Source: Natrialbaceae archaeon Tc-Br11_E2g1 (GTDB lineage: Archaea; Halobacteriota; Halobacteria; Halobacteriales; Natrialbaceae). Taken from it: DNA of 5,540 nucleotides. Positions 1 through 5,540 of the stretch are shown here, piece by piece. A program made the translations under genes and the position numbers. How positions within the stretch are numbered: position 1 is the stretch's first letter; the number at the start of each line of letters is the position of its first letter. Below the pieces are notes generated by a model. The model saw only the letters and a program-made list of their open reading frames with translations. It made no database searches and was not told where the DNA came from. The stretch lies in the NCBI GenBank assembly GCA_001564255.1, contig LKNC01000192.1:1-5540 (forward strand), given 5' to 3'.

Positions 1-148
1 CCTCCAGTCGCGTGGACTGGACGACGACGACGCAAAGAAGATGATCGTCGCCGGCTTCATCGAACCGATCACCGAAGAACTACCCATCGAGTACGCCGTC
101 GAACTCAACCGACTGATCGAACTCGAGATGGAGGGGAGCCTCGGATAG
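1..148 (+). CDS. sufD: SufD-type Fe-S cluster assembly scaffold protein, C-terminal end only
   Basis: Partial gene: the window opens inside it, and the last 48 residues are read from base 2 to the TAG at 146-148. The visible part contains [18 protein letters not shown] followed by a helix with [15 protein letters not shown], ending in GSLG. A 'GL....A..MIV.GF.EP' segment followed by a short C-terminal helix is typical of the SufB/SufD family. In the SufBCD complex this region packs at the C-terminal helical domain that contacts the SufC ATPase. The complex assembles Fe-S clusters in the cytoplasm. SufB and SufD are paralogous and share this tail, so SufB cannot be fully excluded; SufD is favoured because in haloarchaea sufD commonly ends the sufCBD cluster and no further suf gene follows. 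The partner genes would lie upstream, outside the window. Confidence 0.8.
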   Translation, partial: LQSRGLDDDDAKKMIVAGFIEPITEELPIEYAVELNRLIELEMEGSLG

Positions 149-184
149 GAACGGATGATAGAACCGATCACGAACTCCGGTCGA

Positions 185-190
185 GAGGAG
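185..190 (+). promoter_or_regulatory. Shine-Dalgarno-like site for the zinc-ribbon gene
   Basis: GAGGAG ends 5 bases before the ATG at 196. It contains GGAG, complementary to the archaeal 16S 3' end. It supports this start and suggests a leadered message, possibly read through from the suf gene 47 bases upstream, unlike the leaderless-looking neighbours. Confidence 0.5.
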
Positions 191-195
191 AAGGC

Positions 196-582
196 ATGAG
201 TATCTCGTCGCTTCACTGTTATCAGTGTGGGTGTGAGTACGGGTACGTCGGCTCGACTCCACACCCCGGTCAGTGTCCCTCCTGTGGATCCCACTGTGTT
301 TCACCGTCGGGGGAACTCGCGCTCACTGACGTCAGACACTGGGACAATGCGGCCGGGCTGTCCAAGATATGGGTCTACACTATGGACGAACGGGGTCGGC
401 GATTCACCTTCAAGATCGCAGCGAACGGCAGCGAGGGCAAAGTAGTTCGAGTCTGCGTGGAAGGTGTCGGACTCAACCCGACGACGGATCGGTCGCTCCT
501 GTGTCTCCCTCCGGTCGTTTCGGAAGTCGCCGGCACCTATGGCGTGACCGAGATCGAAACGGAACGGACAGTACGCAGTTAG
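196..582 (+). CDS. small zinc-ribbon protein of unknown function
   Basis: A 128-residue protein that I do not recognise. Its N-terminus has two knuckles, C8-x2-C11 (HCYQCGC) and C27-x2-C30 (CPSCGSHC), spaced as in a zinc ribbon; C13 and C34 are extra cysteines close to the knuckles. The remaining ~90 residues have no clear motif. They include a beta-like, moderately charged stretch (about 57-92) and two more cysteines (C87, C103). No signal peptide or membrane segment is seen. The ATG is chosen because GAGGAG lies 5 bases upstream and the cysteine knuckles begin directly after it. Codon use is less biased than in neighbours (many TGT, ACT, ATA, AGA), which fits low expression or later acquisition. 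It lies 47 bases after the SufD-type gene on the same strand and its TAG overlaps the stop of the convergent dsbB. Zinc binding is inferred from the knuckles; no function is assigned. Short zinc-finger proteins are common in haloarchaea. Confidence 0.7.
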   Translation: MSISSLHCYQCGCEYGYVGSTPHPGQCPSCGSHCVSPSGELALTDVRHWDNAAGLSKIWVYTMDERGRRFTFKIAANGSEGKVVRVCVEGVGLNPTTDRSLLCLPPVVSEVAGTYGVTEIETERTVRS

Positions 583-1037
583 GAAACTCCACGGCGCTCG
601 CTCAGCACGACCCCGATGAGACCGGCCGTGATGAGCACGAACGCGAGCAATGACAGTCGCGGGATCGTCAGGAAGCCAAGCCCCTCCCAGTAGACGCCCC
701 CGCAGCCACCACCGACGACACAGTCGGTACTCGACGAACCGGCCTGGATGACCGTGTGATACCCCGCGAGCCCGATACCGGGAACCGACAGCGGGAGGGC
801 GCTCTTCCAGACTCCGGCCCGGTCCTCGAGCGCTCCGACGCCGAGAACAACCACGAGCGGGTACATCAGGACACGTTGATACCAGCACAGTTCACACGGG
901 TGAAACCGCATCACCTCGCTGAAATAGAGACTCCCGACGGTGGCGACGACCGCGACGAACGTACAGCCGACGAGCAGACGACGACGCGGATTACCGATCC
1001 CACCCGGAGTTACCCGCTTTCCCCCATCACGCGACAT
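579..1037 (-). CDS. dsbB: DsbB family disulfide-generating membrane protein (thiol:quinone oxidoreductase)
   Basis: A 152-residue membrane protein of normal DsbB length. Family members reoxidise a DsbA-type thioredoxin-fold oxidase and pass electrons to membrane quinone, so they drive disulfide formation outside the cytoplasm. Four hydrophobic segments are visible at about 21-38, 56-71, 80-97 and 123-146. The first external loop carries the CxxC centre C48-E-L-C51, followed by WYQR; R55 aligns with the quinone-site arginine after CVLC in E. coli DsbB. The second loop carries the other redox pair, C106 and C112 (DCVVGGGCGG). An upstream in-frame ATG at 1079 would add 14 residues. The ATG at 1037 is preferred because a TTTATC box is centred about 27 bases upstream, as for a leaderless message, and that box lies within the 5' end of the longer reading. 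No DsbA partner is in the window. The stop overlaps that of the convergent zinc-ribbon gene. Confidence 0.9.
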   Translation of the reverse strand: MSRDGGKRVTPGGIGNPRRRLLVGCTFVAVVATVGSLYFSEVMRFHPCELCWYQRVLMYPLVVVLGVGALEDRAGVWKSALPLSVPGIGLAGYHTVIQAGSSSTDCVVGGGCGGVYWEGLGFLTIPRLSLLAFVLITAGLIGVVLSERRGVS

Positions 1038-1061
1038 ATTAAACCAGTAAACTCTGGGTGA

Positions 1062-1067
1062 GATAAA
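1062..1067 (-). promoter_or_regulatory. TATA-like box of dsbB
   Basis: On the minus strand this reads TTTATC, in an AT-rich island (AAACGTTTATC) within GC-rich DNA. Its centre is about 27 bases upstream of the ATG at 1037, the distance expected between an archaeal TATA box and the transcription start. The message would therefore begin at or next to the start codon. Confidence 0.55.
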
Positions 1068-1124
1068 CGTTTTGGGCACGACCCACTGCCACCGCGTCAG
1101 CCGGGGAAGCCCCTCGCCAACCGA

Positions 1125-2678
1125 TCACACGTCGTCGACGGCGTCCCGTAACCTCCCGACGCGCTCGTGGATCGCCTCGAGGTCGCCGGCCTCGCGTTTG
1201 GAATCGACGTGTGAATACATCAGTCCCATCCGGTGGTTGCTCCGCAGGTCCCCTTCGTTCCGGGCGAGAAAGTCCCAGTAGAGGGCGTTGAACGGACACG
1301 CGTCCTCGCCGACCGTCTCCGCTGGGTCGTACGGACAGCTCCCACAGTAGTCTGACATCCGATCGACGTAGTTCGCCGAGGAGACGTACGGTTTGGTCGC
1401 GAAGACGCCGTGGGCGTACTGGCCCATCTCGAGGACGTTCGGCGTCGTCACCCAGTGGTAGGCGTCGACGTAGGTCGCGTGGAACCACTCGTTGAGTTCG
1501 CGGGGCTCGACCCCCCACAACGTCGCGAAGTTCGCCAGGATCATCAGCCGCTGGATGTGATGGGCGTATCCCCGATCGTAGACGTCGCCGACCGTCTCGG
1601 CGAGACAGTGCATCGCCGTCTCGCCCGTCCAGTAGAATTCCGGTAGGGGAGCCGTCGCCTCGAGTTGGTTCGCACGCGCCAGTTCGGGCATCGTCCGCCT
1701 GTAGACGTGACGGACGAACTCACGCCAGCCCAGGAGCTGTCGAATACAGCCCTCCGCCGAAGGGAGTGAGACGTCCTCCCGCTCGAGGTAGGCCGCTTCG
1801 ACCGCTTCGATCACCTCCACCGGGTGTAACAGGCCGACGTTGATCGCCCCGCTCAGGAGTGCGTGGGCCATCGCCCAGTCGTCGGTGCGCATCGCGTCCT
1901 GGTAGGGGCCGAACGCGGGGAGCCGATGCTCGAGAAAGCCCTCGAGGTGCTCCCGTGCCCCCTCGCGGCTCACCGGCCAGCGAAACCCCTCGGAACGGCC
2001 CCAGGTGTCGAACTCGGCGTCGACCCAGGCGGCGGTCTGCTCGGCGATCGTATCGGGGTCGGGCGAGGGGACGGGCGGGGCCTCCCACTCCTCGGGTGGG
2101 AACTCACGGTTGCGGTCGTCGAAGTTCCACTCGCCGCCGGCCGGCTCCCCGTCGTCCATCAACACGCCGGATTCCCGGCGCATCCACCGGTAGAACCGCT
2201 CGTGGGTGACCGTCTCCGAGCCGTCGGCCCACTCCTCGAAGGCCCCGCGGGTGCTGACGAACAGTTCGTTCTCGACGACCCGCAACTCGCCGCCGGCGTC
2301 GGCGACGAGTTCGCGGAACCGTCGCTCGGAGCCGTAACTCGGCGAGCGCATCGTCACGAGCGTCGCGTCGGGATACTCGGCGAAGAACGTCTCGAGGGCC
2401 TCGCCGAACGTCTCCGCCTCGAGGTAGATCACGTCGTAGCCGGCCTCGCGCAAGCGGTCCCTGAACCGGGCCATCGCGGCGAACACGAGCGTGAGTTTGT
2501 GGTGGTGGTAGGGACGCCGGCGGGCGAAGTCGTGTGCCTCGATCAACAGGACCCGGCTCCCGTCGGGCGCCCTGGCGAGTGGCCCACAGTCCTCGGTGAG
2601 CTGCGTGCCGAGAACCCAGGGCACGTCGTCGTCACCGACGGTGTACTCCGGTGGTGTCCCGACTGTCGGCTGGTACAT
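1125..2678 (-). CDS. Fe-S photolyase/cryptochrome of the PhrB-like (deoxyribodipyrimidine photolyase-related) family
   Basis: A 517-residue cytoplasmic flavoprotein, normal length for this family. The N-terminal Rossmann-like antenna domain starts at WVLGTQL (about 21-27) and includes YHHHKLTLVFAAM (57-69). The C-terminal helical FAD-binding domain includes LLGWREFVR (315-323), YAHHIQRLM (371-379) and WVTTPNVLEMGQYA (409-422). Four cysteines match the [4Fe-4S] ligands of Agrobacterium PhrB in order and spacing: C358, C445, C448 and C461 (SDYCGSCPYD then DACPFNALYW). PhrB is a light-driven (6-4) photoproduct repair enzyme with a lumazine antenna; the repair substrate here is inferred from the family. 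The His pair in YAHHIQRLM (373-374) lies in the region important for (6-4) repair. An upstream GTG at 2747 would add 23 residues. The ATG at 2678 is preferred because a TATA-like element lies about 26 bases upstream and the extra residues are not family-like. The transducer gene lies upstream on the same strand. Confidence 0.9.
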   Translation of the reverse strand: MYQPTVGTPPEYTVGDDDVPWVLGTQLTEDCGPLARAPDGSRVLLIEAHDFARRRPYHHHKLTLVFAAMARFRDRLREAGYDVIYLEAETFGEALETFFAEYPDATLVTMRSPSYGSERRFRELVADAGGELRVVENELFVSTRGAFEEWADGSETVTHERFYRWMRRESGVLMDDGEPAGGEWNFDDRNREFPPEEWEAPPVPSPDPDTIAEQTAAWVDAEFDTWGRSEGFRWPVSREGAREHLEGFLEHRLPAFGPYQDAMRTDDWAMAHALLSGAINVGLLHPVEVIEAVEAAYLEREDVSLPSAEGCIRQLLGWREFVRHVYRRTMPELARANQLEATAPLPEFYWTGETAMHCLAETVGDVYDRGYAHHIQRLMILANFATLWGVEPRELNEWFHATYVDAYHWVTTPNVLEMGQYAHGVFATKPYVSSANYVDRMSDYCGSCPYDPAETVGEDACPFNALYWDFLARNEGDLRSNHRMGLMYSHVDSKREAGDLEAIHERVGRLRDAVDDV

Positions 2679-2700
2679 ACCGGCTACACGAACCGATGAG

Positions 2701-2708
2701 TGATAGTT
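2701..2708 (-). promoter_or_regulatory. TATA-like element upstream of the photolyase gene
   Basis: On the minus strand this reads AACTATCA, centred about 26 bases before the ATG at 2678. The match is weak, but the position fits a leaderless haloarchaeal start and supports the shorter photolyase reading. It would give the photolyase its own promoter, separate from the transducer gene. Confidence 0.3.
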
Positions 2709-2746
2709 CCAGACCCTACACCAGCCGGCGACGGGCGGTTCGGACA

Positions 2747-2773
2747 CGTCGGTCAGAAATCACAATACCGACG
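2747..2773. repeat. perfect 7-bp inverted repeat between transducer and photolyase genes
   Basis: The arms CGTCGGT (2747-2753) and ACCGACG (2767-2773) flank a 13-base AT-rich centre. The element starts 15 bases after the transducer stop and ends about 69 bases before the photolyase ATG. It could be a 3' RNA hairpin of the transducer message or a binding site upstream of the photolyase promoter. No T-tract follows it on the minus strand, so a classical terminator is not supported. A 7-bp match can occur by chance. Confidence 0.35.
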
Positions 2774-2787
2774 GCGACCCCGGCCTG

Positions 2788-4122
2788 TCAGGTGGACAGC
2801 TCCTGGACCGTTTCGTTTACTTCCCGTACTTCCGCCAGTTGTTCTTCGTTTGCGACAGCAACCGACTCGATCTCTTCGGCGATGGTATCGACCTGTTTTG
2901 TCAGTTGATCCACCATTGTCGCGACTGCCTCCGAGGAGCTAGCTTGGTCGTCCGTCGCCTCGGAGACACCCTGGATCCCGTCGGAAGCGTCCCTGACGGC
3001 CTGTGTGATGTCCCGTAGTTTCCCCATGGCGCCTTCGACCTCCTCGATCCCGTGGTCGACTTTTCGGGTCGTCGTCTCCAGGCTTTCGACGGTGTCGGCC
3101 GTATCGGATTGGACGTTGGTGACCATCTTTTCGATCTCCGTGGCGTGGTCCTGGGACTCCTCGGCGAGTGACTTCACTTCCCCGGCAACGACGGCGAAGC
3201 CGTCGCCGGAGCGTCCGGCCCTGGCCGCCTCGATCGAAGCGTTCAGTGCCAGCAAGTTCGTCTCGTCGGCGAGATTGTTAATCACCTCGACGACCTCGTC
3301 TATGTGATCGACTCGGTCCTCGAGCGACTGGACTTTCTCCGAAATCTGGTCGGTCGAGTCCGCGATCGCCTCCATCTGGTCGATCGCCTCCGTTGCGGCT
3401 CTCTGTCCCTCGTCGGCTAGCTCTTCGGCACGTTCGCTCGTCGAAGCGACCTCGTCGGCGGTGGCGGCGACCTCCTCGATCGACGCCGACATGTTCGCGA
3501 TCTCCGAGGAGACCTCCTCCATCGAGTTCGCCGCATTGCGGGCGTTGTCGCTGATCGTGTCGGTCCCTTCGGCGGCCTCCTCGGATGCGACCCTGATCTC
3601 CTCGACGCCGCCTTCCACCGTCTCGGCGATCCGCCGTTGTCGTTCGAGCTGTCGTTCGACCTCCGTCTGGTGTTCCCACTGGTCCTGGTAGTTACGAACG
3701 AACGACGACAGCGTCTCGAGGAGTTCCTGTTCTTCGGTGAGCCACGGGCCGTCGTCCTCCGGAGGGCGGTTCTCCGTGTACACGACCTCGATGAGAACCC
3801 GGGTCCCTGCGTCGGTCCGGGCCTCGGTGGTCAACGGCTGGGAGCGGCGTGTAAACCCCTCGGATTCGACCACCTCGTCGCCGACGGAGATCCGTGCCTC
3901 GGTCACGCGAGGGTACTGGAACCAGGCGGCCAGTTCGCCGACGTACGTCCGAACCAGCCGTTCGACCGGTTCATCGATCTCGCCGAACAGTTCGTTCGCG
4001 CGTTTGATCGCTGCGAGTTCTTTGGTACGCTCCTGGAGTTCGACTTTCGCTTCCGTCTCCTCCATCGAGCGGTACGTCTCATCCAGGTGGAAGTGTTCAG
4101 ACGGCAGTCCGGACGATTGCAT
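2788..4122 (-). CDS. soluble methyl-accepting chemotaxis transducer (haloarchaeal Htr type) with GAF-like sensor region
   Basis: A 444-residue acidic protein with no hydrophobic membrane segment, so a cytoplasmic transducer. Residues ~23-45 form a helical lead-in. Residues ~38-145 resemble a small GAF-like sensor region found at the N-terminus of many histidine kinases and haloarchaeal signalling proteins ([26 protein letters not shown], then [18 protein letters not shown]). The ligand is unknown. From about 150 to the end runs the long antiparallel coiled coil of an MCP signalling domain, with the conserved hairpin tip at 281-323 ([35 protein letters not shown]) that binds CheA and CheW. There is no HAMP domain. 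Two tip positions differ from the common form: E287 where Q is usual (ADQTN) and R304 after AG where E is usual. The ATG at 4122 is chosen over the one at residue 20 because a TATA-like box lies 28 bases upstream. No che genes are nearby, so it must feed a chemotaxis system encoded elsewhere. Confidence 0.92.
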   Translation of the reverse strand: MQSSGLPSEHFHLDETYRSMEETEAKVELQERTKELAAIKRANELFGEIDEPVERLVRTYVGELAAWFQYPRVTEARISVGDEVVESEGFTRRSQPLTTEARTDAGTRVLIEVVYTENRPPEDDGPWLTEEQELLETLSSFVRNYQDQWEHQTEVERQLERQRRIAETVEGGVEEIRVASEEAAEGTDTISDNARNAANSMEEVSSEIANMSASIEEVAATADEVASTSERAEELADEGQRAATEAIDQMEAIADSTDQISEKVQSLEDRVDHIDEVVEVINNLADETNLLALNASIEAARAGRSGDGFAVVAGEVKSLAEESQDHATEIEKMVTNVQSDTADTVESLETTTRKVDHGIEEVEGAMGKLRDITQAVRDASDGIQGVSEATDDQASSSEAVATMVDQLTKQVDTIAEEIESVAVANEEQLAEVREVNETVQELST

Positions 4123-4145
4123 CTCCTCTACGTATTCTATTCCGA

Positions 4146-4154
4146 CTACTTATG
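4146..4154 (-). promoter_or_regulatory. TATA-like box of the transducer gene
   Basis: On the minus strand this reads CATAAGTAG, centred about 28 bases before the ATG at 4122, with an AC-rich stretch directly upstream. It fits a leaderless or nearly leaderless start. GAGGAG also abuts the ATG with no spacing, too close to act as a normal ribosome binding site. Confidence 0.4.
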
Positions 4155-4213
4155 GGTTGTTGTCGTACCGTCGGTCGGACACGCCGAACCCGCCAGCGGG
4201 GTACCCACGGCGC

Positions 4214-4220
4214 TTTTGTA
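4214..4220 (+). promoter_or_regulatory. TATA-like box of the ABC transporter operon
   Basis: TTTTGTA, the main AT-rich patch on this side of the divergent 4123-4242 intergenic region, is centred 26 bases before the GTG at 4243. Transcription would start at about 4243, which rules out the in-frame TTG at 4222. It faces away from the transducer promoter about 65 bases away. Confidence 0.4.
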
Positions 4221-4242
4221 GTTGTCCCCCTTCGAAACACGT

Positions 4243-5385
4243 GTGACCACGCGAGACACCCGTGGGGCCCCGACCCCGCCGCCTTGCCCCGACGGGGATC
4301 CAGCCGCTGGTGACACTGGTCCGCCTCGAGGCGCACGCGCCGGCCCTGACGGTCGTGGCCCTCACGGCCAACCCGCCCGTCGTGATGGTTCCCCGTCAGG
4401 AACGCGTGAGGTCGCCGTCTCCGTTTCGGGGTTGACCAAACGGTTCGGTGAGAGAGCGGCGGCGGTTACCGCGGTCGATACTGTCTCGTTCGACGTCGAA
4501 CGGGGATCCATCGTCGGATTACTCGGCCCGAACGGTGCCGGAAAGACGACGCTCATCAAGTCGATCCTCGGGATGGTGCTCCCGGACGACGGCTCCGTGT
4601 GGATCCGTGGCGTCGACGTCCACGACGACCCCCGTGGGGCGTACGCCCACGTCGACGCGATGCTCGAGGGCGCACGAAACGATTACTGGCGACTGACCGT
4701 CCGGGAGAACCTCCGCTACTTCGCCACGGTCAGCGGCGTCGATCCCGACTCGGTGGTCGGCCGTCACGAACGGTTGCTCGAGGCCCTCGAGCTTACGGAA
4801 AAAGCGGACGTTGCGGTCCGGGACCTATCACGAGGGATGAAACAGAAGGTCTCCCTGGCGAGTGTCCTCGCGGGCGGGGCGGCGGTCGTCTTCCTCGACG
4901 AACCGACCCTCGGGCTGGACATCGAGAGCTCGCGCACGCTCCAGCGGGAGTTGCGTCGACTCGCCGAAAAGGAGGGGCTCACCGTTATCCTCAGCAGCCA
5001 CGACATGGACGTCGTCGAGACGGTCTGTGACCGCGTTCTCATCATGTCCGGGGGCGAAGTCGTCGCCGACGACACCGTCGAGGAACTCCTCCGGGGGACG
5101 GACCGACACCGCGTCGAGATCACGAGTCGCGACCTCGAGCCCGGACTCGTCTCCACGCTGGAAAGGGGGTTCGACGTCGGCCGCGTCGACCGCCTCGAGA
5201 CCGGGTTCCGGATCGACGTCACGACCGACAGCGACGGGTTCTACGAGCTGATGGATCGGCTCCGGAGCGAAGGGGTGACGCTCGAGGGCGTGCGGACGAT
5301 CGAACCGGACCTCGAGGACGTCTTCGTCGACCTGACCTCGCGTGAGGACGGTGGGACGACCCGACGCGACGGTGTGAGTCCATGA
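4243..5385 (+). CDS. ABC-2 type transporter ATP-binding protein
   Basis: A 380-residue ATPase if read from the GTG at 4243; it powers an efflux-type transporter with the permease encoded next. Visible motifs are Walker A GPNGAGKTT (95-103), signature LSRGMKQ (195-201), Walker B VVFLDEPT (215-222), D-loop GLD and switch histidine H253 (ILSSHD). The Q-loop position holds LEGARNDYW (141-149), with Glu in place of Gln, as in a known subgroup of ABC-2 ATPases. After the nucleotide-binding domain (about 57-285) is a C-terminal extension of ~95 residues, typical of drug- or polysaccharide-type ABC-2 ATPases; the substrate cannot be read from it. The first ~55 residues are odd: Pro/Gly/Arg-rich, basic, and with third-position GC of only about half, whereas the +2 frame there looks coding. 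The true N-terminus is therefore uncertain, and the conserved domain starts near EVAVSVSGLTKRFGE. The stop overlaps the permease start as ATGA. Confidence 0.88.
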   Translation: MTTRDTRGAPTPPPCPDGDPAAGDTGPPRGARAGPDGRGPHGQPARRDGSPSGTREVAVSVSGLTKRFGERAAAVTAVDTVSFDVERGSIVGLLGPNGAGKTTLIKSILGMVLPDDGSVWIRGVDVHDDPRGAYAHVDAMLEGARNDYWRLTVRENLRYFATVSGVDPDSVVGRHERLLEALELTEKADVAVRDLSRGMKQKVSLASVLAGGAAVVFLDEPTLGLDIESSRTLQRELRRLAEKEGLTVILSSHDMDVVETVCDRVLIMSGGEVVADDTVEELLRGTDRHRVEITSRDLEPGLVSTLERGFDVGRVDRLETGFRIDVTTDSDGFYELMDRLRSEGVTLEGVRTIEPDLEDVFVDLTSREDGGTTRRDGVSP

Positions 5386-5540
5386 CCGCTCCACCGGACA
5401 CGGGCGGGACGCCGCGTGAGGCGGGGTATTACCACCTCACACGGGCCGTCCTGTACCGTGAATACCTGATCTTCGTCAGGTATCCGGCGAACGCGGTCGG
5501 CGGAATCGTCATCGCACTGTTCTTCTTCGGAGTGGTTTTC
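5382..5540 (+). CDS. ABC-2 type transporter permease, N-terminal part
   Basis: The first 53 residues are present; the gene runs off the window end. The ATG at 5382 overlaps the ATPase TGA (ATGA), the usual arrangement for translational coupling of subunits of one complex. The short hydrophilic N-terminus (MTAPPDTGG) leads to an amphipathic stretch with RAVLYREYLIFVRYP, characteristic of the cytoplasmic helix before the first membrane span in ABC-2 permeases. The first membrane segment starts near residue 36 (ANAVGGIVIALFFFGVVF) and is cut by the end. The assignment rests on this pattern and on the neighbour; the substrate is unknown. Confidence 0.82.
   Translation, partial: MTAPPDTGGTPREAGYYHLTRAVLYREYLIFVRYPANAVGGIVIALFFFGVVF

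Noticed and set aside
62..171. Direct 11-base repeat GAACCGATCAC at 62-72 and 161-171
   Set aside because: One copy is inside the SufD-type coding region and encodes conserved residues. There is no third copy and no flanking structure, so chance is likely.
301..888. Minus-strand open frame (195 codons) across the zinc-ribbon and dsbB genes
   Set aside because: It is an Arg-rich shadow frame; DsbB in the other minus frame has clear catalytic motifs and membrane segments.
1103..1113. Small dyad GGGG-AAG-CCCC downstream of the photolyase gene
   Set aside because: A 4-bp stem is too short to support a terminator, and no adjacent T-tract follows it.
1863..2699. Long plus-strand open frame (278 codons) antisense to the photolyase gene
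   Set aside because: It lies opposite a clear photolyase gene, and its translation has no recognisable motif. Long antisense open frames are expected in GC-rich genes because few stop codons arise.
4222..4242. TTG start at 4222 for the ABC ATPase
   Set aside because: The TATA-like box at 4214-4220 would place the transcription start downstream of it, and TTG is rare as a start; the GTG at 4243 fits the spacing better.
3637..4246. Plus-strand open frames (194 and 169 codons) antisense to the 5' part of the transducer gene
   Set aside because: They mirror the transducer coding sequence, have no motifs and no start context, and the transducer reading is certain.
1..5540. CRISPR arrays, tRNA or rRNA genes, insertion sequences
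   Set aside because: No regularly spaced repeats, no cloverleaf-like segment noticed by eye and no transposase motif. Almost all of the window is accounted for by protein genes.

Overview
The window looks like chromosomal DNA from a haloarchaeon (class Halobacteria). It is GC-rich, with strong G/C preference at codon third positions. The larger soluble proteins are rich in Asp and Glu. Several starts have a TATA-like element 26-29 bases upstream of the start codon, the spacing expected for leaderless archaeal transcripts. This placement comes from sequence character and protein families; the species cannot be named.

Layout. (1) At 1-148 is the 3' end of a SufD-type Fe-S cluster assembly gene. 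(2) At 196-582 (+) is a small unrecognised zinc-ribbon protein. (3) At 579-1037 (-) is a DsbB-type membrane disulfide-generating oxidoreductase, convergent with gene 2; the two stop codons overlap. (4) At 1125-2678 (-) is a photolyase/cryptochrome of the iron-sulfur PhrB-like family, with all four expected cluster cysteines. (5) At 2788-4122 (-) is a soluble methyl-accepting chemotaxis transducer with a GAF-like N-terminal sensor region and no membrane segment. (6) At 4243-5385 (+), divergent from the transducer, is the ATPase of an ABC-2 type transporter. Its stop overlaps (ATGA) the start of (7), a membrane permease at 5382 that runs off the window end.

How the genes relate. The ATPase and permease clearly form one translationally coupled transporter operon. 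The minus-strand genes (transducer, photolyase, dsbB) lie in tandem, but photolyase and dsbB each have a promoter-like element of their own, so one operon is not required. There is no gap longer than 300 bases; intergenic stretches are 47-120 bases and hold mainly candidate promoters and one inverted repeat.

No clearly new multi-gene system is visible. The most striking anomaly is at the 5' end of the ABC ATPase gene. Over about 4300-4408 the coding-like third-position GC signal lies in a different frame from the ATPase, which points to an indel, a wrong start or an overlapping coding segment. Other points worth checking are the transducer-photolyase neighbourhood and the uncharacterised zinc-ribbon gene.
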